From assembly GCA_049696015.1 (NCBI GenBank), contig JBAVTG010000172.1, positions 1 to 10,917 of the forward strand: a stretch of 10,917 nt of DNA, written 5' to 3'. Origin of the DNA: JANMEX01 sp049696015. GTDB lineage: Bacteria > Pseudomonadota > Alphaproteobacteria > Rhizobiales > Rhizobiaceae. Shown in pieces: positions 1 through 7,367 of the stretch. The translations under genes were made by a program, and so were the position numbers. The notes under the pieces were generated by a model. That model did no database searches. It had not been told where the DNA came from and saw nothing but the letters and a program-made list of their open reading frames with translations. Within the stretch, counting starts at the first letter, position 1. Every line of letters starts with the position of its first letter.

Positions 1-1
1 C

Positions 2-16
2 TTAACAAATCCTTAC
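2..16. promoter_or_regulatory. Possible CtrA-like site upstream of the AsmA gene
   Basis: TTAA at 2-5 and TTAC at 13-16 are separated by 7 nt. This is one mismatch from the alphaproteobacterial CtrA consensus TTAA-N7-TTAA. It lies about 180 nt before the chosen AsmA start, and the window begins here, so any upstream context is missing. Such short motifs occur often by chance, so this is a weak call. Confidence 0.2.
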
Positions 17-56
17 CTGAGTGTGTCGCATTGGACAGAACTGTGTGCTGGAATGA

Positions 57-77
57 AACGCGGTAAATTTTCGCGTT
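57..77. promoter_or_regulatory. Inverted repeat, possible operator
   Basis: Perfect 6-bp arms, AACGCG at 57-62 and CGCGTT at 72-77, flank a 9-nt AT-rich centre. The geometry, with arm centres 15 bp apart, would suit a dimeric repressor or activator. It lies in the presumed promoter region of the AsmA gene. I could not find a convincing -35/-10 pair around it. Confidence 0.25.
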
Positions 78-195
78 ATGCTTTGTTAACCATCCGCGCC
101 TTGGCAAAACATGCCAGCGCGCCCGGCGATTGCAATATGCCGGCCATTGGGCATGCGCACTTGCATCCAATGCCGCTTCGGCTAAACCGTCAGCC

Positions 196-2013
196 ATGTT
201 GTATGCCAAGGAAACGGACGCAAACCGGCCTGCCGCCAGCCGATGGCTGAAATGGGTGTTGCTTGCCCTGGCAGCACTCACGGCGGCTTTGTTCCTGCTC
301 TACGTTTCCACCGTCGCAGGCCTGAGCAGCCCTGCGCTCAAATCGCGGCTCGAAACAGGCTTTGCCGCCTGGAGCGGCCTGACGGTCAAGACAAATGGTG
401 TGGTCACGATCGGATTTTTTCCGTTGAAGGCGACCCTATTTGATGTCAGCGCGACAAGCGGCGCTGGCCCTCTGTCACTTGAATCCAGAACAGTTGAAGT
501 CCGCTTTCCCGTTCTGTCCCTTTTGTCCAACAGGCTGGAAATCACCGAAGTTACCCTATCGGGCGCACGGATCATCCTGCGGCCTGATTTTTCGGGCGGC
601 TTGAACCTCATGTCCGGCCGTTCGCCGCTGGCGCCACCCATTGCGCTCGCAAGAGCTGCCATTGCAGCCACTCCGGAAATGCCCGAGCTTCAATCCATCA
701 CCGGTGATGCGCCCGGCATCATTCACTTGGCGGATTCCACTTTGTCGGTGCTTTGGAAGACCGGACGCGAGGACAGGATAACCGATCTAGACGGCACCTT
801 GTCCTGGACCGCCATATTGGGCCCGGCATCGCTAAACGTGACAGCAAACTGGCGCGGCGAGCCGGTTGCTATGGAGGCGAGCACCGTCTCGCCGCTGTTG
901 TTGTTGTCCGGAGGCACGACTGTTTCCGCGCTCCACGTGACATCAAAGCCGATCAACCTGCATTTTGACGGCAATACGTCCATGCAAACATCGCTTTTCG
1001 CCCAAGGTGACATTGCCATTCAGTCGCCATCAATCGAGAAGACACTTGCATGGAGCGAAGCGCCTGTATTTTTTGAAGCCGGCCTCGGCGCTGTCGATCT
1101 GAAGGCAAGTGTGGAGTTTGCCGAAAGCAAGCTGGCCCTCAATGATTTGCAAATGACGCTTGATGGCGGCCCTGCGTCCGGCATGTTGATTTATGACACG
1201 GTCGCCGCGCCGCCGCGTCTGTCTGGCACACTTGCGTTCGACAAGGCCGAACTCGACTCGATGGTTGCAGCTTTTGGTTCGGAACCAGGGGCAACCAACC
1301 GCTTTTCGGCGATTGAAGGTCTGGAACTTGACCTGCGCCTCTCTGCGGAAACCGCAATTGCCGGACCGGTTCAGCTGGACAATGCCGCAGGAACAATCCG
1401 GACATCAAACGGCGAAGTCTTGCTTGATCTTGGATCAAGTTCGCTTGCAGGCGGCGAATTCAGCGGCAGCCTGAAATTGACAGGCCCTATGGCGCAGCGG
1501 ATGGGTGAGCTCAGTGTGTCAGCGCGCGGGCTTCATCCGGATCAACTTCCTTCAGCTGACGCTGCGTTTCCAGCAGTCTCGGTGCCGGTCAGTCTGCAGC
1601 TGGAAATGTCAGGCCTGTATTCGCAATGGTCCGGTTTTCAAAAATCGGCCACTGGCCGGCTTGAGCTGAGTGCGGGTGAAGGCATCATCCGCAATTTCTC
1701 CGCCGAATCTTTTGCCAATCTCGCCTCCAAAGGCGCCGTGTTCACGCTGCCCGAAACCTATGCGGGCTTGACGCCGCTTGTTTCAGCACAGATCCAAGCC
1801 AACATCGCACGCGGTGCTGCAATTATCGATTCTGCAGACATCCGCTTTGCAAGTCATGCTGTTGCGGTCACAGGGGCCCTGCCTTTGCTGAGCGGCGGCG
1901 TCGCCCTGGCTGGAACCATCACACCCAACGCCGATGGCGCAACCGGTCTGCCATTCTTCATCGGCGGAACATGGGACAAGCCATTTGTCACGATGGCTGG
2001 TGCGAAGCCTTAG
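196..2013 (+). CDS. AsmA family protein
   Basis: A 605-aa inner-membrane-anchored protein of the AsmA/TamB-like superfamily. These proteins have been linked to outer-membrane assembly and to lipid traffic between the membranes. A short cytoplasmic N-terminus is followed by one transmembrane helix at about residues 18-41. The typical AsmA start of the periplasmic part follows (SSPALKSRLETGF at 44-56, then a GFFPLKATLFDV segment). A long beta-rich domain leads to the AsmA C-terminal region at about 485-605, which ends in GGTWDKP, the usual closing motif. The ATG at 196 is chosen because it leaves a compact N-terminus before the helix. The frame also stays open to a TTG at 130, and neither start has a clear ribosome binding site. 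The gene stands alone and converges on potI with only 10 nt between the stops. The exact substrate cannot be told from sequence. Confidence 0.85.
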   Translation: MLYAKETDANRPAASRWLKWVLLALAALTAALFLLYVSTVAGLSSPALKSRLETGFAAWSGLTVKTNGVVTIGFFPLKATLFDVSATSGAGPLSLESRTVEVRFPVLSLLSNRLEITEVTLSGARIILRPDFSGGLNLMSGRSPLAPPIALARAAIAATPEMPELQSITGDAPGIIHLADSTLSVLWKTGREDRITDLDGTLSWTAILGPASLNVTANWRGEPVAMEASTVSPLLLLSGGTTVSALHVTSKPINLHFDGNTSMQTSLFAQGDIAIQSPSIEKTLAWSEAPVFFEAGLGAVDLKASVEFAESKLALNDLQMTLDGGPASGMLIYDTVAAPPRLSGTLAFDKAELDSMVAAFGSEPGATNRFSAIEGLELDLRLSAETAIAGPVQLDNAAGTIRTSNGEVLLDLGSSSLAGGEFSGSLKLTGPMAQRMGELSVSARGLHPDQLPSADAAFPAVSVPVSLQLEMSGLYSQWSGFQKSATGRLELSAGEGIIRNFSAESFANLASKGAVFTLPETYAGLTPLVSAQIQANIARGAAIIDSADIRFASHAVAVTGALPLLSGGVALAGTITPNADGATGLPFFIGGTWDKPFVTMAGAKP

Positions 2014-2023
2014 ATCCCAGCAA

Positions 2024-2842
2024 TCAGCCGCGCAGCGCCGCTTGTTCGTCGCGCACCCGCTGGACTTCGCGCTGCTTATTGACAATGGATGTCGCCACAA
2101 CGCCGACTGCAATCACTGCAATCATGATCGTGCAAGCCGCATTGATTTCAGGTGTGACGCCCAAGCGCACCTGCGAGTAGATTTTCATCGGCAATGTGGT
2201 TGCGCCAGGCCCGGAGGTGAATGAGGCGATCACCAGATCGTCCAGCGACAGGGTGAATGCGAGCATCCAGCCTGACACGACAGCCGGCATGATCACCGGC
2301 AGCGTGATCTGGAAGAACGTCTTCACCGGCGTTGCGCCCAGATCCATCGCTGCCTCTTCCAGCGAGCGGTCAAACGTCACCAGCCGCGACTGCACGACAA
2401 CGGCGACAAAGCACATGGTCAGTGTCGTGTGCGCCAATGTCACCGTCCAGAAGCCGCGGTCAAAGCCAATGGCGACGAACAAGAGAAGCAGCGACAGGCC
2501 GGTGATGACTTCGGGCATCACCAGCGGCGCATAGATCATTCCGGAAAACAGGATGCGTCCGCGAAAGCGGGTGTAGCGCGTCAGCGCCAGCGCGCCCAAT
2601 GTGCCGAGAACCGTTGCAAGAGACGCTGAAACCAACGCCACACGGATGGTCACCCAAGCCGCATCCTTAAGGCCCTGATTGTTGTAGAGCGCGCCGTACC
2701 ATTTGGTCGAGAATCCGCCCCAGACGGTGACAAGCTTGGACTCATTGAACGAGAAGACGATGAGCAGGATGATCGGCAGATAGAGAAAGGCAAAGCCGAG
2801 CACGACCGACATGACATTGAAGCGGGTCCAGCTGGTGTTCAT
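2024..2842 (-). CDS. potI: Polyamine ABC transporter permease, PotI type
   Basis: A 272-aa inner-membrane permease subunit of the putrescine/polyamine importer. It has about six hydrophobic helices, the first at about 9-31, and the binding-protein-dependent permease EAA loop: EEAAMDLG at 162-169 followed by LP at 181-182, the site that docks on the ATPase. The SFNES segment after the first helix and the FSTKWY segment are typical of PotI/PotC permeases. The length matches E. coli PotI, which is close to 280 aa. Its ATG overlaps the potH stop by 4 nt (ATGA), so translation is probably coupled. An AGGAGG at 2850-2855, inside the last codons of potH, sits 7 nt before the start. It is the last gene of the operon. 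The choice of PotI over PotC rests on the gene order and on the PotG/PotF type of its neighbours. Confidence 0.93.
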   Translation of the reverse strand: MNTSWTRFNVMSVVLGFAFLYLPIILLIVFSFNESKLVTVWGGFSTKWYGALYNNQGLKDAAWVTIRVALVSASLATVLGTLGALALTRYTRFRGRILFSGMIYAPLVMPEVITGLSLLLLFVAIGFDRGFWTVTLAHTTLTMCFVAVVVQSRLVTFDRSLEEAAMDLGATPVKTFFQITLPVIMPAVVSGWMLAFTLSLDDLVIASFTSGPGATTLPMKIYSQVRLGVTPEINAACTIMIAVIAVGVVATSIVNKQREVQRVRDEQAALRG

Positions 2843-3738
2843 TTGCCTGCCTCCTGAGCTTTGGCCTGAGCGTTCTGGAACAGCACGATTGGCACGACCA
2901 GAAGCGCCAGCAGGATGACCGCCACTGCAGACGAGACCGGCCAGTCACGGTTGGAGAAGAACTCGTTCCAAAGCGTTTTGCCGATCATCAATGTCGACGA
3001 GCCGCCCAAGAGATCCGGGATCACAAATTCACCTGTTGCCGGAATGAACACAAGGAAACATCCGGCAATCACGCCCGGCAGCGACAGCGGAAATGTTACT
3101 TTCCAGAAAGCGGAGATCGGCGTGCAGCCCAGATCCTGCGCCGCTTCGATCAGGGAATAGTCCATCTTTTCCAGCGCCGAATAGATCGGCAACACCATGA
3201 ATGGCAGATAGGAATAGACAATCCCGATGAAGATCGCCGTATTCGTGTTCATGATGTGCAGCGGTGTGTCGATCACCCCAACGGACATCAACAATTGGTT
3301 CAGCAGACCTTCCGGTTTGAGAATGCCGATCCAGGCGTAAACGCGGATCAGGAACGAAGTCCAAAACGGCAGGATCACCAGCATTAGCAATGTCGGCCGC
3401 AGCGTTGCCGGGGCGCGCGCCATGCCATAGGCGAGCGGATAGGCAACCAGCAGCGTCAGAAAAGTAGAAACGCCGGCGATGAGAATGCTCGACAGGTAGG
3501 CGCGGTAATACAACGGGTCTTCGGTCAGCCAGACATAGTTGGAAACGGACAGACTCTGCAGTTTTGCAGCCGTATCCGTTCCGTCAAAAACGGGATTGTA
3601 CGGCGGCATCTGGATTGCCGTCTCCGACAGCGAGATCTTGAAGACGATGAAGAACGGCACCAGAAAAAACAGGATCAGCCACAGATACGGAATGCCGATT
3701 GTAAGGCGGTTGAAGATGAAGGACAGCGGGTTTTTCAT
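2839..3738 (-). CDS. potH: Polyamine ABC transporter permease, PotH type
   Basis: A 299-aa inner-membrane permease that pairs with PotI to form the polyamine channel. The N-terminal helix is at about 17-36. A periplasmic loop carrying PPYNPVFDG (45-53) and LSVSNYVWLTEDPLYYRAY (63-81) follows, a pattern typical of PotH. The EAA loop reads IEAAQDLG at 197-204, with FP at 216-217 in place of the usual LP. The frame is open about 60 codons further upstream, but that extension overlaps the 3' end of potG and reads as low-quality sequence. The ATG at 3738 is chosen because it follows the potG stop by 11 nt, has a G-rich ribosome-binding stretch before it, and gives the family length. It sits third in potFGHI and overlaps potI by 4 nt. 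Confidence 0.93.
   Translation of the reverse strand: MKNPLSFIFNRLTIGIPYLWLILFFLVPFFIVFKISLSETAIQMPPYNPVFDGTDTAAKLQSLSVSNYVWLTEDPLYYRAYLSSILIAGVSTFLTLLVAYPLAYGMARAPATLRPTLLMLVILPFWTSFLIRVYAWIGILKPEGLLNQLLMSVGVIDTPLHIMNTNTAIFIGIVYSYLPFMVLPIYSALEKMDYSLIEAAQDLGCTPISAFWKVTFPLSLPGVIAGCFLVFIPATGEFVIPDLLGGSSTLMIGKTLWNEFFSNRDWPVSSAVAVILLALLVVPIVLFQNAQAKAQEAGK
2850..2855 (-). promoter_or_regulatory. Ribosome binding site of potI inside potH
   Basis: A perfect AGGAGG on the minus strand lies 7 nt before the potI ATG, within the last codons of potH. It fixes the potI start and shows that the two genes are read from one message. Confidence 0.8.
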
Positions 3739-3749
3739 GGCCGCCCCCG

Positions 3750-4892
3750 TCAGTTCTTGAGTACGATGCCGGCATTGGCCGGAAACGTCACCCACACCTT
3801 GTCGTCCCAGGCCAGCGGCTCTTCGGCTTCGCGCGTCGCGTTCATCTGCGAAATCTTGATCACCTTGTCCGAAGCCAGTTTGACATGGAACACGGTCATG
3901 TCGCCGAGATAGGCAATATCCCAAACCTCGCCTTCAACCGAATTGACCCCGGCATTGTCCGGCTTCTTCTTCGACACCTTGAATTTCTCCGGACGCAGCG
4001 CGAACCAGACCGGTGATCCTGCCGGCGGCGCGTCGGCAATGTCGGCTTTGACGGTGAAGCCGTCCTTGGTGGCAATTTCCACGCTCTTGGCGTTCGACTT
4101 TTCGACCTTGCCTTCGAACATCGAGACATTGCCGATGAAGTCTGCGACGAATTTGGAGTTCGGCGCTTCGTAGACTTCCGCCGGCGTCGCCACCTGCATC
4201 ACCTTGCCCTTATCCATGACTGCAATGCGGTCGGCCATGGTCATGGCCTCTTCCTGGTCATGGGTCACGACCATGAAGGTCAGGCCCAGTTCCATCTGCA
4301 AGTCCATCAGCTCAAACTGGGTTTCCTCGCGTAATTTTTTGTCGAGCGCGCCGAGCGGCTCATCCAGCAGAAGCACTTTCGGGCGTTTTGCAACGGCGCG
4401 GGCAAGCGCCACGCGCTGGCGCTGGCCGCCGGATAATTGATGCGGCCTGCGCTTGCCGAAACTCTCCAGCTTGACCAGCTTGAGCATCGACTGGACGCGG
4501 TCGTCGATTTCGGATTTGGCCATGCCGTCCTGCTTCAGGCCGAAAGCGATGTTCTTTTCAACGCTCATGTGCGGGAACAGCGCGTAAGACTGGAACATCA
4601 TGTTCACCGGCCGCTTGTAAGGCGGGATACCGGCCATATCCTGTTCGTCGATGATGATCTTGCCCTTGGTCGGATTTTCAAAACCGGCGAGCATGCGCAA
4701 AAGCGTCGACTTGCCGCAGCCGGATGCGCCAAGAAGAGCGAAGAATTCGCGTTGGTAAATGTTCAGCGACAGATCATCGACTGCGGTGAAATCACCGAAC
4801 ACTTTGGTGACATTCTGGAACGAGATGTACGGCTTAGCCGACGGATCGGTCCATGGCGCAAACGAGCGGCGAATGTTGCCGAGTGATTTCAT
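3750..4892 (-). CDS. potG: Polyamine ABC transporter ATP-binding protein PotG
   Basis: A 380-aa cytoplasmic ATPase that powers polyamine import by PotH/PotI. All nucleotide-binding motifs are intact: Walker A GASGCGKST (55-63), Q-loop FQSYALFPH with Gln101, signature LSGGQ (153-157), Walker B VLLLDEP (173-179, catalytic Glu178), D-loop GALD (181-184) and H-loop His211. The C-terminal part, about 255-380, is a TOBE/OB-fold regulatory domain including FALRPEK and IAYLGDMTVFHV. The N-terminal extension before the ATPase core and the PPYKRPVNMMFQSYALFPHM stretch closely match E. coli PotG. An AGGGG-like ribosome site precedes the ATG. The gene lies 88 nt downstream of potF, across a hairpin, and 11 nt upstream of potH. 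Confidence 0.95.
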   Translation of the reverse strand: MKSLGNIRRSFAPWTDPSAKPYISFQNVTKVFGDFTAVDDLSLNIYQREFFALLGASGCGKSTLLRMLAGFENPTKGKIIIDEQDMAGIPPYKRPVNMMFQSYALFPHMSVEKNIAFGLKQDGMAKSEIDDRVQSMLKLVKLESFGKRRPHQLSGGQRQRVALARAVAKRPKVLLLDEPLGALDKKLREETQFELMDLQMELGLTFMVVTHDQEEAMTMADRIAVMDKGKVMQVATPAEVYEAPNSKFVADFIGNVSMFEGKVEKSNAKSVEIATKDGFTVKADIADAPPAGSPVWFALRPEKFKVSKKKPDNAGVNSVEGEVWDIAYLGDMTVFHVKLASDKVIKISQMNATREAEEPLAWDDKVWVTFPANAGIVLKN

Positions 4893-4926
4893 GACGCATA
4901 CCCCTGATCCACACCCGGTCTGGCTG

Positions 4927-4977
4927 CCGGTTTGATTGAGGACCGGCGGACGAGCGCCTGCCGGTCCGGTTTGATTG
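4927..4977 (-). repeat. potF-potG intercistronic hairpin flanked by 12-bp direct repeats
   Basis: The 88-nt gap between potF and potG holds a perfect 7-bp stem: GACCGGC at 4941-4947 pairs with GCCGGTC at 4960-4966 around a 12-nt loop. It is flanked by two identical 12-mers, CCGGTTTGATTG, at 4927-4938 and 4966-4977. On the mRNA strand no U-run follows the stem, so it is not a standard intrinsic terminator. Hairpins placed directly after binding-protein genes commonly protect the 3' end of that message, so more binding protein than ATPase or permease is made. That role is inferred here. Confidence 0.55.
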
Positions 4978-4980
4978 GAA

Positions 4981-6072
4981 TTACTGCCCGGTCACAATCT
5001 TGGTCCAGGTTCGCGTCATCACGCGCTGCTCTTTGGGACTGGCCGCCGTGATGGTGTAAAGTTTGGCCATCGTCGCGTCATCGGGATAGATGGATGGGTT
5101 GCCGGTGATTGCCGGGTCCATCAATGCCTGCGATGGCTTGTTGCCGTTGGCATAGGTCACAAAATCCGATGCCTTGGCCGCCACTTCAGGACGCAGCAGG
5201 TAATTGATGAATTCGTGCGCCTCAGCGACATTTTTGGCGTCGGCCGGAATAGCCATGACGTCAAACCACATCAATGCGCCTTCCTTTGGAACCGAATATT
5301 CGATCTCCACGCCCTGCTCTGCCTCTTTGGCGCGGCTTTGGGCAATGAACATGTCGCCGGAGAAGCCGACAGCCACGCAAATGTCGCCATTGGCGAGGCC
5401 GTTGATGTATTCGGAAGAGTGGAATTTGCGGATCGACGGGCGGATTTTCAACATCAGCTCTTCGGCCTTGGCCAAATCCTCAGGCGCTTTTGAATCCGGC
5501 TTCAGTCCAAGATAGTTGAGTGCCGCAGGCAATATATCTGTTGCAGAATCAAGCATGTAGATACCGCAGTCTGCCAGCTTTGCCGAAATTGCCGGATCAA
5601 ATATCGTTGCCCAGGAATCGATCTTGTCGGTGCCAAGGCGCTCCATCACCTTCTTCTTGTTGTAGCCGATGCCGGTCGTTCCCCACATGTAGTCGATGGC
5701 ATACTCATTGCCCGGGTCATAGATCGCGATGCGCTCATTGACCATGTCCCAGGTGTTGCCGATGTTGCTCAGCTTGGACTTGTCGAGCTTCTGAAACACG
5801 CCCGCCTGGATTTGGCGCGACAGAAAGCTGGCGGTTGGCACGACAATATCGTAGCCGGATGCGCCTGCCAGCAGCTTTGTTTCGAGAATTTCGTTGGAAT
5901 CAAACACGTCGTAGACGACTTTGATGCCGGTTTCCTTGGTGAAATCCTCAAGGATTGACGGTTCGATATAGTCGGACCAGTTGAAAACGTTGACGACGCG
6001 ATCCTGCGCTATTGCAACGCTGGAAAGTGCGAATAGGGCGATACCCGCCCCGATGATTGAATTTCGGACCAT
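4981..6072 (-). CDS. potF: Periplasmic polyamine-binding protein, PotF family
   Basis: A 363-aa solute-binding protein that captures polyamine in the periplasm and hands it to PotH/PotI. A signal peptide (1-22, cut after AIA, mature start QDRVV) is followed by the PotF/PotD signature FNWSDYIEPSI (30-40). The fold continues with LVVP-type VVPTASFL (77-84), GTTGIGYN (131-138), YINGLANGDICVAVG (222-236), YLLRPEV (291-297) and TYANGNKP (306-313). Cys169 and Cys232 fall at the two positions of the known E. coli PotF disulfide. By alignment from memory, ligand residues Trp32, Ser33, Asp34, Asp240, Asp271 and Tyr307 are kept. The Trp/Phe pair at 237 and 269 is exchanged relative to E. coli PotF and Glu185 is Asp179, so preference for putrescine or spermidine is open. 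An AGAGG ribosome site lies 7 nt before the ATG. First gene of the operon. Confidence 0.95.
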   Translation of the reverse strand: MVRNSIIGAGIALFALSSVAIAQDRVVNVFNWSDYIEPSILEDFTKETGIKVVYDVFDSNEILETKLLAGASGYDIVVPTASFLSRQIQAGVFQKLDKSKLSNIGNTWDMVNERIAIYDPGNEYAIDYMWGTTGIGYNKKKVMERLGTDKIDSWATIFDPAISAKLADCGIYMLDSATDILPAALNYLGLKPDSKAPEDLAKAEELMLKIRPSIRKFHSSEYINGLANGDICVAVGFSGDMFIAQSRAKEAEQGVEIEYSVPKEGALMWFDVMAIPADAKNVAEAHEFINYLLRPEVAAKASDFVTYANGNKPSQALMDPAITGNPSIYPDDATMAKLYTITAASPKEQRVMTRTWTKIVTGQ

Positions 6073-6105
6073 TTTTTGCCTCTGAAGTCATGTGTTTTGC
6101 AGTGC

Positions 6106-6119
6106 CCGGATTTTTCCGG
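6106..6119 (-). repeat. Small hairpin in the potF leader
   Basis: CCGGA at 6106-6110 and TCCGG at 6115-6119 form a perfect 5-bp stem around a 4-nt loop, about 35 nt before the potF start codon. In the transcript the loop is AAAA. It is too small to call a riboswitch or attenuator. It may affect leader stability. Confidence 0.3.
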
Positions 6120-6236
6120 TTCGCGGATACGGCGTCAAAATGCGCAGCTAGGATCTCAATGTCGGCGCCCCGCGCCTGTGAAAGACATTTGCACGCGTTC
6201 AAGATGAACCTTGATGCTGTTCCGGTCAGCTACCTT

Positions 6237-6260
6237 CAAACGCCGTTTGCCCATTGTCAA
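6237..6260 (-). promoter_or_regulatory. Putative potF promoter -35 box with overlapping palindrome
   Basis: On the minus strand a consensus TTGACA occupies 6260-6255. A perfect pseudo-palindrome, CAAACG-G-CGTTTG, lies at 6249-6237, within what would be the -35/-10 spacer. A repressor bound there would block RNA polymerase. No good -10 hexamer is visible at the right distance, so this may need an activator or may not be the real promoter. The 225-nt region between the EamA gene and potF has no visible terminator, so some read-through from upstream is possible. Confidence 0.35.
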
Positions 6261-6297
6261 TCAAATCGGTGGCCGGCGCACAAATATCGGGGCATGC

Positions 6298-7206
6298 TCA
6301 ACCTGCCGGCCTGGAGCGGTTGCTGATGGCCAGATGGGAGATCAGCGCCGCCAGAACAATGCCGCCGCCAACAATGGTCATGGCCGAGGCTTTTTCGCCG
6401 TGCGCAAGCCATACCCACACCGGCCCGAGCACCGTTTCGAGCGTGCCCAAAAGCGCTGCCATTGCCGACGGGATCAGCCGCGCGCCAGTGACGAACAGCG
6501 CCATCCCGAGCCCGAGGTTGAGCGCGCCGAAGGCGAAAAGCCAGCCCATGTCTTGGCTTGAAACCGCGAAGGCGCCCGCCTGGGTCGCCGCAACAATGGC
6601 GGCCAATGTTGTCGCCGTGATCACTGCCGGCGTCATGCGCACATTGGCATGGCGGCGGGTGACGACAGTGGCGATGGCAAATACGAACGTAATCAGCAGC
6701 GCCAGAAGGATGCCGATGATCGATCCGGTTTCGCCCGACCCGTCCGAAACCATGATGGCGACACCCGCGATCACTGCGGCGATGGCCGCCCATGTCGCGC
6801 CGCTGATCATTTCATTCAAGAAGATGCGGGCGATGAGCGCTGCCACCAGCGGCACGGCAGCATTGATGAGGATGACATTGGCAACAGTCGTATAGGCAAT
6901 CGCCTGCACGAACGAGATCGATGCCGTCATGAAGCACAGCGCCACAACCAGGCCCGGCCATCCCATGCTCTTGAATGCATTCAGCGCATATTTGCCGTCG
7001 CGCGCCAGCAGGAATACCGACAGAAAACTTGCTGCCCAGACTGATCGCCAGAACACCACCGTCCACGTGTCAGGCGCATCGATAAACCGGTCAATCGCGC
7101 CGCCGAACGACCAGGCCAGCGCTGATCCGGCAACCAGCATTATGCCACGCCGGTCGATCGTTTGAACGCTCGCGCTTTGCGGCAACGGGATTGGATCAGT
7201 GGACAT
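6298..7206 (-). CDS. EamA/DMT-superfamily membrane transporter
   Basis: A 302-aa inner-membrane protein with about ten hydrophobic helices in two EamA repeats (about 22-155 and 163-293), the usual size and layout of drug/metabolite exporters. The first repeat has AWSFGGAIDRFI (31-42) and the conserved AIAYTTVANVILINAAVPLVAAL stretch (103-125). The second has ARLIPSAMAALLGTLE (242-257), the family's signature before the last helices, ending near LAHGE (267-271). The start at 7206 is preferred because GGAAAG lies 6 nt upstream. In-frame ATGs at 7224 and 7269 would add 6 or 21 residues with poorer ribosome sites. It is divergent from the SH3b gene and 225 nt upstream of potF on the same strand. 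The substrate is unknown. EamA proteins export amino acids, nucleotides or drugs, and nothing here points to one. Confidence 0.88.
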   Translation of the reverse strand: MSTDPIPLPQSASVQTIDRRGIMLVAGSALAWSFGGAIDRFIDAPDTWTVVFWRSVWAASFLSVFLLARDGKYALNAFKSMGWPGLVVALCFMTASISFVQAIAYTTVANVILINAAVPLVAALIARIFLNEMISGATWAAIAAVIAGVAIMVSDGSGETGSIIGILLALLITFVFAIATVVTRRHANVRMTPAVITATTLAAIVAATQAGAFAVSSQDMGWLFAFGALNLGLGMALFVTGARLIPSAMAALLGTLETVLGPVWVWLAHGEKASAMTIVGGGIVLAALISHLAISNRSRPAG

Positions 7207-7308
7207 CAGTAACTTTCCGGTCATGCGCGATTCATCTGAGCATAGCCAATAGCCCGCCCGCTGTCGCATTCGCGCCGTCGATGGATCGCATCACTGAAAC
7301 TTGCGTGA

Positions 7309-7337
7309 TTGAACTCGCGTTTGCGCCGGTCTACCAT
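7309..7337 (+). promoter_or_regulatory. Putative sigma-70 promoter of the SH3b gene
   Basis: TTGAAC at 7309-7314 and TACCAT at 7332-7337 are separated by exactly 17 nt. Each hexamer matches the consensus at 4 of 6 bases. The start codon is 30 nt beyond the -10 box, leaving room for a short leader with the AAAGGA ribosome site at 7353-7358. Confidence 0.45.
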
Positions 7338-7367
7338 CCAGCGGGGCGCTTGAAAGGACAATCGATC

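Noticed and set aside
130..195. A TTG start extending the AsmA protein by 22 residues
   Set aside because: There is no ribosome binding site, and the added residues do not look like part of the protein. The ATG at 196 gives a normal short cytoplasmic N-terminus. Not fully excluded.
23..250. A 75-codon frame at the left edge starting with GTG
   Set aside because: It has no ribosome site and no recognisable composition, and it overlaps the start of the AsmA gene.
3739..3924. A 62-codon N-terminal extension of potH
   Set aside because: It overlaps the end of potG, reads as Arg/Gly-rich shadow sequence, and would make the permease longer than its family. The ATG after the potG stop fits far better.
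6254..6895. A 213-codon open frame on the plus strand opposite the EamA gene
   Set aside because: It is antisense to a clear ten-helix transporter. The translation is Ala/Met/Thr-rich without a recognisable motif.
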